This document shows, in pieces, positions 50,202 through 61,100 of a DNA stretch of 64,000 bases; within the stretch, counting starts at the first letter, position 1, and every line of letters starts with the position of its first letter. The notes beneath the pieces were generated by a model. The model saw nothing but the letters and a program-made list of their open reading frames with translations, had not been told where the DNA came from and did not search any database. The stretch comes from Dermanyssus gallinae (lineage: Eukaryota; Arthropoda; Arachnida; Mesostigmata; Dermanyssidae): contig QVRM01003985.1 in NCBI GenBank assembly GCA_003439945.1, forward strand, positions 310,001 to 374,000, written 5' to 3'. A program made the translations under genes and the position numbers.

Positions 50202-52746
50202 GTGTGCCAAAAACAAGGTAACGGAAGAATCGTACCACTGTACCATGGTAACGGTTTCCCTCAAACAACACGCGCTTCTGCAACAACCGCAAGATTTTTG
50301 GGGGGAGTGGTAACTTCGTTTGCAGCCGTAAGTAAGTAAGTAAGTAGTAGTAGTAGTAGCAAAGCGCATCTCTTCAGGAAGTTCGCTTAAGAAGCGGAAT
50401 TGTCAAGCAATAAACGCAGGCCAACGCTATTTCAAGAAGAAGAACATATACGTTAATCACACGTAGCGTTCTAAACTCTGTGTAATACGGCAATCGTCGT
50501 CGTCATCGTTGTTGTCGTAATGCAAAGTGTAATGCAGTAATCGTCGTTAATCCCGTCGCTTCCACACATGTACATACTTACATACAAGCATTCCATACTT
50601 ACATACATACAGATACACAGATGGACAGACAGACAGACACAGTCTCAGTCTGACCAAACTGTATACTAGTGGCCATACGATATCACCCATATATATCTCC
50701 GTTTCTCCGCGCCCTCACCTCCCCCGCCTCGCTTCCGACCTTTTGATGTGGCCTAGGATTTCGGCCGTTCCTCTTTTGTCTTTCGTCTCTTTCGATCACA
50801 TATACACCCACTCAGCCACCCACCCAGTCAGTCAGCCAGCCAGCCGGACTCGGTCAGAGTCTGCAGCGCCTCAATGCCTTTAGGACCACCCAGCAGAGCA
50901 GACGACAGACATTGCATTGCTTCCACTGGAGGACCACTGCCGCAATCACCTTGGCCATCATCATCGTCATTATTTTTCACTACTTTACCCTTACTACTAC
51001 TACTACTACTACTACTACGACCATCATCACATCTTCATCACATCGGTATGTTTCCTCTTCCTGCTGTGAATCTATTTTGTTCTGCTCCCTAGTTGTATTC
51101 AACAATAATCTCCATATGATATTATATAGGTCGCCATCATACGCCATGTGGCGACGATGTGGCAAGATGTCGACAAGGCTACCACCAACATCCTCACCAG
51201 ACATCCACACCAGACCTCTCGTGTGCCCTTGACTCTCATCGTCCCATCTCCCTCGTCGTACGGGGGATGCAGCAGGAACAAAAATAACATCAACATCAAC
51301 ATCAGCATCAGCAGCAACAACAACAATATCAATATCAACAACAGCAACGGCAACGGCAACAACAACAGTAACAATTGACTGCTTGTTTGTCAATTGTTAC
51401 TGTTGTTGACAATTGACAACTATTATCAGCTAATAAGAAGATGAAAAACCACTAACGAAATTCCCCCGCAACACCCTACAGACTGGGACTGGGTGGAAGG
51501 GGGGTGCGGGCTTCATAGGCGTAGCAGCAACAGTAGCGTCGGCAGCAATCCTCTGCTGATGGTGTGACAACAATGCAATCGTGCAACAACGCATCAATCT
51601 CGTATCAATCAACATTTTTCGTCAACGTTTTCGTTCGTATTTGCCCTCCTTTCTGCTTTTGTTTGGCGTCCTCCTGGTTTGTTTGTTTCGTCGTGGCTTC
51701 GTCGTGGTTAAGAAGCTCTCGGGAGTGGGTGAACCATAGCCCAGTCGATCCCATCCCAGTAAGCCAGCAAGCTCCCGCCCTGTCTGCACGCCTATATTAA
51801 TCGCCTGAGTTCTGCAGCTACAGCAGCAGCATCGGCGGTCGGCTGCCGACAAAGTGCAATTAGTAGTGAATGCCTCTGGAGAAGAGATATTGCCTTTCCG
51901 CGCACGCGTATCACCTGTATGTACGCGCATCACAGTCACATATCATCAATGGTCAATATTGATCGCGTGAGTATGTGTGTTTGTGTCTGAAAAACAGTGA
52001 CGAGACAGACCAACAGACGGACAGACAAGCAGACACACAGAGCGAGAGAGAGAGAGAGAGAACGAGAGATAGAGAGCGGCGAGGAAACGGTCAAGAGATA
52101 CGGCGCCACGGCCAGTTTGCCCATCGAAACAAAGGTGGGCCAGTACAGCCTTTATCCCTTGGTTCCCAGCGCCCTGCCCCGCCATCGCCTCACCATCCCC
52201 TTCACTGGATTCATTCGATTCCTTCGTTCGTATGGTTCTAGTCGCTAGTAGGTGGTGATTGATGACTGCCTCGACCCAAAGCAGACTTTTTTCCGGTCGA
52301 CCAACCGCCAACAGTTCTTGAACATCGACCGCGGCGGACAGTGAAGTCGAGAAATCGAGCTTATCGTCGTCGTCGTTGTCGTCGTCGTCATCGTCGTCGT
52401 TGTCGTCGTCGTCATCGTCATCCACTTCCTCGTTATCCATCTTACTATGCTGCTTTTCCTCCACTTCTTTTTCCGATGTTGTTGTTGATGCTGATGTTGT
52501 TGTTGAGTACATGTCTTCTTGCTGACGACCACAGATGCCATCAACAACGGAAAATTATGAAGGACTTACAACTCATCCTTCTCTCTTCTTCGTCCCTGTA
52601 TTCACCTTCACCTTCTTGCTCCTCTTCGTCTCCTTCTTCCGTTGATGGCTGGCTGGCTGGCTGGATGCATGCGCAGCAGCATCCCATCACAACAGCACTA
52701 CATATTTGTTGATTATTGTGACCGGCCACGGGCCACCACCCACCGG
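46268..52746. other. Low-complexity region dense in simple repeats
   Basis: This contains CTG and GTG/GGT runs (46371-46460), GAC (about 46652-46676), CTGT (47080-47105), (TA)n at 47879-47928, 49186-49213, 50119-50142 and 50165-50202, AC at 48226-48244, CTA (50991-51019), CAACAT/CAACGG (51285-51372), GA (52040-52075) and GTC (52353-52425). ORFs here translate as Asp, Thr, Ser or Leu runs. Its left part is intergenic. The last part may be the 3' UTR or 3' flank of the ZYG11-family gene, but I found no AATAAA that fixes the transcript end. Confidence 0.7.
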
Positions 52747-52760
52747 ATATATATATATAT
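52747..52760. repeat. Short (TA)n tract
   Basis: 14 bp, downstream of the ZYG11-family stop codon. Confidence 0.8.
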
Positions 52761-52918
52761 TTGGTAGGTGAGTCGCACAGAAGTTGTTGTTGATGGCGGT
52801 GGTGGTGCAGAGCTCGTTGTGGTCCAGGAATGTCTGTCTCTCTGCCTGTCTGTGGTGTGTCTATTGGCCGCTTGAGGAGGTCGGCGCCGACGTCCCACGA
52901 CCCACGCTCCGTCCACGC

Positions 52919-53106
52919 TCAGACGATGACCTGTTGCTGCTGCTGTTGCTGTTGCTTGTCGTGGCAGTTGGCAGCGGCGTCCTGCTCCACAATTGCGAGG
53001 ATCTGCGAGCAGATATTCCACACCGTGGCCTCCTGCGAGTTCAACAGGAGCCGTTCCAGCAGGTCGATTCCTTGTTCCTCGATGAGCATCGCACAGTAGC
53101 GTTTCG
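52919..53106 (-). CDS. ZYG11B: ZYG11B terminal exon
   Basis: The acceptor is CTCCATTTACAG before 53106. The two leading bases complete a proline codon opened by the previous exon. It encodes [19 protein letters not shown], then an armadillo-type helix ([14 protein letters not shown]). A non-conserved tail of eight glutamines and VIV precedes TGA at 52919-52921. The glutamine run comes from a CAG/CAA repeat in the last codons and is not a feature of the vertebrate protein. Confidence 0.9.
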
Positions 53107-53692
53107 CTGTAAATGGAGAACGTGAAGAATGAAGCAATGAAAGAGCTTGCGAGCGAATGATTAAAACAACACGAAATGATGAATGAATGATTGAAACACA
53201 ACACAAAAAAACAGGCTAGCATGCATTTGTACGTGGCGCAGCGAAGACGTACCAAAGCGCCTGTCTCTTTGTTTGACACTATTCAAGCTAAGAACTATTG
53301 TCGCACACCAGTGACAACAGTGAGCGGTACATGGTGTGTGTGTACGTGTGTGTTTTTTTACAACCGCCCATCCCAATCACAGCAAGTACGCTATTCATCT
53401 GCTCATCTACAAGGCGGGGGTGGAATGAAATACAATTCGTTGGTGGCCGACGAACGAGATCTAATCGGCATAGCAACAGCAAGACAACACAGAGAAACCT
53501 AGTGGTCATTGTGCTCTATATTGTGATGATGATTACAATTCGTATTAATTATATTCGTACTAGAATTATTATACAAGCACCGTATGTACGCCAATTTATT
53601 GAATGAGCTGGCCTATCTTCAGGAACCGGAGTCGGCTAGCTGTAGAGTTTCTACCGGCCAACAGCCAAACTGCTGCTTATACTTTTTGACAG

Positions 53693-53750
<58 letters not shown>

Positions 53751-53755
53751 GATTC

Positions 53756-53816
<61 letters not shown>

Positions 53817-54142
53817 CATGATTCATGCGTGCGTAAGTAAACGCAGTTCTACATGTTGGTAGCTGCTATTAAATGACTTACGGTTCTTCGAGCAAACGTG
53901 ATGTATTGCCCACACGGCCCAAAGCTGAACTTGTGGTGAGATGTGTTCTTCCAGCAGAGGAAAGAACGGATTGAATGATCGGTACGCCACCATTTCCGTG
54001 TCAGGACTTTTCCAGCTCAGCACTGCTTCGCCCTGGGACCGTCAAATTACCAACAAGGCAGGGAAGAAGGGTAGAAACGTTACTGCGATGTATTTGATTC
54101 CACGCTATTACAGATATGCCAGTTTGTGGCCAGAACGTCTAA

Positions 54143-54175
<33 letters not shown>

Positions 54176-55256
54176 AAGGGTGTGACAAAAATACTTCGAA
54201 AGCGATATAAGGAATTGTAGAACTCGTTAAAGCAAATATTTTTTTCAATATAACATGGCCTCTGAGAACTCTTGTTTCGAAGTAAGGGTGAAACTACTAC
54301 AATTTGTGACACTGGTGTTTTTGCCCGACATAGACAAAATGTGCAATTTCGAGACAACTAGTTCCCCTATACAGAAACTAAGCACACCGTTTTGTTCGTG
54401 AAAATTCTGCTTTTTCTGAAGGATATATAACGCTGACCAGAAGATGCGACATGGTTGTTTAGAACAGAATTCGCAAAAATGAAGTTATGTTATTAGCTTT
54501 CACACCAAATACCTCAAAATCATTACGACCCTACGACTACTCACAGCGCTCAAAACTAGTTTCTGTATAAGAGGACTGGTTGTCTCGCAACAGCACATTT
54601 TGTGCTCCTATGTCGTGCAAAAACACCACTGTCACAAATTGTAGTAATTTCACTCTCACTCCAAAACAAGAAGACTTCTCAGATACCATGTTACATTGGA
54701 AAACATATTTGCTCGACAAATCCTTATATCGCGTTTGAAATCTTTTTGTCACACCCTGCATCTATCTATCTATCTATCTATATATATATATATATATATA
54801 TATACGATAAAGTCTTGGAGATGTGTGCGTGTTTGATTATATATGAGCTAGACTAAATCATTGTTTATATATATATATATATATATATACGCATATAGGT
54901 GCATTTTTAAGTCAATGCTGTTTGCATACCAGCTCGTAAACCATGTCGAGATAGGAACAGTTGTTAAATCGCCACGCCTGCTCGCCGTCGCTTGCCAGGT
55001 GCGCAACAATGCCCGCGGCAAAGTACGACACATCGATATGCTGCGAGTGGAGAAGCTGTCGCAGGACGAACAGGAACTCGTCCTTCATGAGGTCTCCGCG
55101 AAGAGTTGCCACCTCCGCAATGTTGTTCAAAAGTCCCAGAACTTTCGTCTCAACCGAACCGTCATCTGAAAATTTCGTAAAATTTGTACAGCCAAAACAA
55201 AACACAACAAAAGTCACCAGTTTAATGTTGACACCAATAACTCTGTATGCGGACCG

Positions 55257-55288
<32 letters not shown>

Positions 55289-56389
55289 GGAGTAGTCGTT
55301 ACAAAATAAGAAGTCATCAAGATGAATATCGAACTATATATATATATATATATATACCAAGCTGAAGAGGAAAGCGCTCAGTTGAGTTAAATGGCATTAT
55401 TTTCTTTTAGCATAACCTGCAGTAAGATGGCCAAGTTCTGCTTGCCTGAACCACACCCCCCTTCCTTCGCCCCTCTTCATTATCTGGGGATCAGATACCA
55501 CGAGAAAGCGACGGAAATAGAGAGAGAGAGAGAGGAATAGACATGGGCGCACAAAACACACACTTGAAGCTTCGGTGCCACGATAGCTGGCTGCCACGAC
55601 GCTGTTGATGTGTGGTAGTACTAATATTCCTACTCATCTAGTACCAGCTCTCCTGCACGAGTACCAGATCATTCTTTCTGCCACTCTATCCTGTGTCCTG
55701 CTCAGTCATCACCCGATGATGATGATGATATTGATGATGATATAATGAAGATGGGCGATGATCATGATAGCGATTTGACGCATTCTTTCTGAAGCCAGGT
55801 CACCATCGAATCTTGATGGCCGATGATGGCTGTGTGACTCGCCGTCGTTATGACATCACACCACGTTAATCGCCCCGACGTCTATCGGCAACAGGCATTC
55901 GCATGGCTCAGCGCATTCTTCGGCTAGCAAAAAAGCGGCATGCTTGCACAGACCTAACCCTTTTTATCCTAGCCGTCGCTGCACTACCACTATTACTACT
56001 ACTACTGCACCATTAGCGCAATTTGCGCACACCCCTCTCTCGTATGATGAATATTCTCGGACAAAAATACTCTCCGCGTTGACCGTGTTTTGTCGTTGTT
56101 GTTGTGGCTTGCTTCTATTTGTATACACTAGCTTCAGTAGTACCTATCAGGCAGCAGTGACACATCAGGATCGTACTATGGGTGAACAGATGCCAACATA
56201 TCAGTGATGGTGCGCTATTTGGGTGACCTAACCGCTGACAAAACGGCGTACGTTGAAATCGCATTGCAAATAGGATTCGCTGACGAAAACAACAACTAAT
56301 CGACTAAATTAGCTTAGTTTTTTATTTGTCTCTACGTTATATATATATATATAATTTGTTTGTACATACATACCATTTGCGTGGGCAAC

Positions 56390-56421
<32 letters not shown>

Positions 56422-57603
56422 TAATCATCTCATGCATACGCGAAAAGTCATTATCAGCTGGAAAATGCCAATTGAAAAATGCCGAATGGTATTTAATTAT
56501 CCCAGACTTCTGCAGAGTGCTGCAGAGTAAGCTACGAAAGGGAATAGTCGTTGTTACTGCTCACTTCCAAAAATGTCTTACAACGTTTGCTTACCTTGAA
56601 ACTTTGCTAGAACCTTCATAAATAGGTCCATTCCGCCGAGTGACAGAAACACCGAACAGGTTTTCGGCGACTCATCGGTCAAGTTCCATAGGGCAGACAG
56701 GGTGAATTTCATCATTATATCAACTGCGCCCTCGGATATCTGCAACACAAGTAGGGCATATTTGCTTTAGATATAGTTTTATTAGATAACTTTTTATGTT
56801 AGCTCTTTGGAGTGTACAGTTTTCTCCGCGTTAACGTGTAGTTACGGGAATATATATTTGCTTATATATATATATATATATATATAATTCACCACCTACA
56901 TTGAGAGAGATGTTTGTATAGTAATACACAGAGTAAGATTGTTTGTCAACCCAGATGTGGCAAGACGGAAGGCTGCCACATGCATCGACGAATCGTCGCA
57001 TCAATTTAGACATGCGTAGGTTTAGCTTAGGGTGTTACAAGCTGCAGAACAAGCGTTCATCACGGGTCGATCACCAACCAGTTCGTAGCAAACACGAACG
57101 CGACAGCGTAGTCTAGGGTCGTCATCGGTGCCTCACCAGACGTTGGTCTGGTGAGGAAATGCGTCAATAAATATGTACGTCATCGGGGTCAACACGACTA
57201 TGGAAATAACACACAGTCTCACACATACATAGCATTGCCAGCCGTCTGCCGCGGGAACTCCCTCCTGTGAGCGGAAACATCCGCCGGATGTATGCCTGTA
57301 TGTCTGTGTATGAGCAAGAGGCTAGGATAGTGAGAGCGAAATGCGTGAGAGCAACAGACGGTGACAGAGGACAACCTACACTCGGGCAATGCTGTCTACG
57401 CATTCTGTCGTGGTTCTATCGTCCTCCTTTTCCTGTGTCGAGATGCCTTGATTGCATAGAACAGCCTCAAAGCATGAGGCTTCGTTCGCCCTCTAACCTA
57501 ACCGTAAACGTCATCACTTGTTTCCCACGATCTCCGGAAGGGATCAAGTCGTCTCGTCCACTCAACGAATGCGCCGTTGCCAGGATCTACCGTACTCGAA
57601 AGC

Positions 57604-57642
<39 letters not shown>

Positions 57643-58002
57643 GAATTCACTGTCTCACTGCTTCTTCTTCTTCTTCTTACGACTCTAAAACCGCAATGGA
57701 ATTCTAAAGCTGGAGACGCTAACTAGGACCCACCTTAGCCTTGACGATTCGTAGCAGGCGCTTCATGTACATCGGCTCAGCGCCGAGTGATGACGTCTCG
57801 CAGGTGGAAATCTTGGCCGCGAGTATAGAACAGATCGCTACGGACATCCGATTCATCGCCGGATCGTCGAAAAATACGAGAGAGTCCATCACGAGCTTCG
57901 CACAGTGGTAACGATCGAACGACTGTACCCAACCAGGACGACAACGGAACAAACACAACAGACAGCAAAAGCGGAGACATTTAAACAGACTAATATATAA
58001 CC

Positions 58003-58055
<53 letters not shown>

Positions 58056-58124
58056 CGGAACCCACCAACACTCAGGCAAATTCATATGTCACATACACTC
58101 AACTTGAGCAATAATGATTATTTG

Positions 58125-58173
<49 letters not shown>

Positions 58174-61100
58174 ACATACACTCAACTTGAGTAATAATGT
58201 TTGCTTGATTTATATATATATATATATATATACATGTCCGTCTACCTAATCGATCTGTCTACCTGTTAATGGCGGCTATGCATAACTAGCAACATCGCAT
58301 TTGATAGAAATTGACAGGAAATATTTCAAGGAATACACGTACGACATCTTGCAGTATCCGGTCGGAGCACAGTGTGAGCAGGGTATTCTTCTGCAGCTGC
58401 TGGTGCTTGGGAAACGTCTCCATGGCGGTGAGCGTCAACTCGACGATCTTCTTCAGCCAGATCGGGTGAATCTTCTGACCGAGCAGGCCTCGCGACAGGT
58501 TGTACAGACAGGCGGTGGCCGCCATCTGGATGCCGAGCACGCGGCAGTGTTTCTGCATGCCGGGCAGTATGAGCTGGATGATGTCGACGCGCGGCTCCGC
58601 CATGTTCTGCGTGTAGCCGTACAGGTGGTAGAGCGACTTCTGCACGAAGAAACGCCGCTCCGAGTAGCGGCGCAGCGACTCGAGCACCTGCCGCTCGCTG
58701 CCGCATCCCGACACGGCGAGACACGACAGGGCGCCGGGCGTGCATGCCGTGAACATGGGATCGAAGCACACCTCTGTCTCGGCCAGGCCGAGAAACGTCA
58801 GCAGTGGATGCGTGTGTATGAACGCCCTGCCCGAGAAATATCATGCAACCGGCAGCAATCAGCAACAATAAACAAGAACAAAAGCAACAACAACAATGAA
58901 CAAGAACAAAAGCAACAACAACAACAACAATGAACAAGAACAACAGCAACAACAAAATTATATATAGTGCATAAGTGCAGTTTAAGCAACTGGCAGAGAG
59001 AGCCGAGCCATTTAGCTGCCAAACGACGAAAAGATTTGTCAGTGGATCTCAGATGAGTGTAGAGTGTGTTTCGCTCAATCGTAATTTCTGATGATGGACG
59101 CTTTTGACGTGTGCGACTCTGCACAAACGTGCGTCAATTATGTTCTCGTTTTGGGGGTATACATATATTCTGGAGTATATGAATGTATAGTAAATCAATT
59201 GTAGTCGAGTCGTCGCTTAGTTCTGATTGAAAATCAATCACATGGCCACGTCCAAAATACAATACTACATCTACTTTCGGCGTGTGCATATTTCTCATAA
59301 TGATGCATATACCCCATTTTTATATAAAAAAAAAACAACCACATGTCACACACACGTAGAACACATTACAGAACAAACATTGCGCCCCTCGGCACAATAA
59401 ACACGACCTTATGTCGACCGACCGATGCCAAAACCGGTATCTTACGTTCGCGTTACAGCTGCAAACAGCAAGTAAGTAAACTAAAAGAAAATACAATATT
59501 TTTGTTTAAGAACGGGCCTCACCTCAAGTCAGAGATGTCGATGCCTTCCCGTCCGGATATGTCAAACGCCTTCAACTGAGGTAGGCTGTCGTAGTTTTCG
59601 AGCAGCGGCTTCACCGAAGGCTGGACGTCCGGCGTCGTGTACTGGCCTGAGTCGCGGTCGCAGGACACATCAAGCGAGCGAAGACTCGCCATCAGCTGAA
59701 GTAGCGACGCCAACGCGGACATGTCCAACTGGCGAAGGTTGTACAAGTTCAGCGAGATGAGTCGACTCGCGCATTTTCTGCAATGGGGCACAAACAAAAC
59801 GGCAAACGGCGTCGCATGTAACAGCGCACAATGTTAGTCAGTTATTGTTGTTGTTGTTGTTGCTGCCGCTACTGCGGTTGGTAGTGACTCGTTTTGTATT
59901 ATTCTAATTAGGAGCAGTATCTCTTGCTCATCGTACGAACGATATTGGCATGTGAAATTGGCAAGGGCGTGCCGACGACTTAGCTATGCAGTAATGCAGT
60001 AGAAGAAACCTAGATGTTGTAGCTATCGAACCCGCTGGCGTGGTGCATTTCCTCTGCGCCTCGCTACCGAAGCAGACACATAGCAGGTGCGCGGGTTCGA
60101 GCCCCACCGTTGCACCACATTTGTATTTATGGGGGTCCGTCTATGAAGCAATGCGAAAAACAGTCCCGCGGACATTAAAATCTTGGTTGAGGGTCAGCAC
60201 GAAAACTTTACCTAGATATTGTAGCTTACACCGTACGTTTTTTTCACCAGACGCTGTACTCCGGGAACGACAGGGCATTCAATGTTTAGTGGGTGTGGAA
60301 CACATAGTCTTAAACAATGACGAGCTTGCTTCGTCCTACGCCACTTGCATATAGGATCGGCCGGGTGTGCGTAGATGCAGTGCGTTATCTACGATTTAAA
60401 GGCGAAAAAAAACCTATTGTAGCTTAAGCTCCTTCAAAAACAACTTCCCTAAAAATGTTTAATTTTTCTAGGTTGTTTCCAAATTGCTCACAATAATAGT
60501 AGCAGTAGTCGTGGCGCCTCAACAAAAGTAGCCTGCCAAACAAGGGCGTTCGTGCTGGTAAGCTGGTTCAGAAAGGCCATGCATAAACAAAATTGGAGGC
60601 TCCTCTATGAGTGCGGGACGCCAAGGCATTATCAGGAATATTTTTACACACATGCGACCATACGGCTACCGTACTGCGTGTCCAAACAGAAGACGATTTA
60701 CATTGTTTGTAAAGGCAACTTCATATTCAGTCATAGCTACTGACTGATTGACTCTTGCAAGTCATACCTTGGCCACTGGCTAATCAAGTGTCAATGATGA
60801 TGTCATATCGCCGTTCGTTGCTGTACCCGTTCAAAAAGTACACTTCAAAAGCACTCTGTGACATTCGCTTTGGTCTCTTGAAGCATCTCAACAGCATTCG
60901 ACGTCTAAGCAGTTCGTAATTTGTTTGCTTTTGTTGCGCAGTTATTTCAAACGCTACCTGGGAATCGCCCAAATTTCTAGTTTCGCTGGTGTTCAAGAAC
61001 AAATAAACCTACTTGGCTGGTGACTGACGCAGTAAAAACTAAACGCTAGCCGCCAGCAGAAGCTGTTTGTGCGTAGCTCTCTCATATACAAACTAGGGGC

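Noticed and set aside
51946..52512. A 188-codon minus-strand ORF downstream of ZYG11B, with Asp-rich and Ser/Thr-rich runs
   Set aside because: It is created by (GTC)n, (GA)n and other simple repeats read in one frame. There is no domain, splice site or codon pattern that supports a gene.
58301..58955. Long ORFs of about 210 codons on both strands over the third visible ZYG11B exon
   Set aside because: They are shadows of the GC-rich conserved exon in other frames. The real frame is the one that matches the ZYG11 family.
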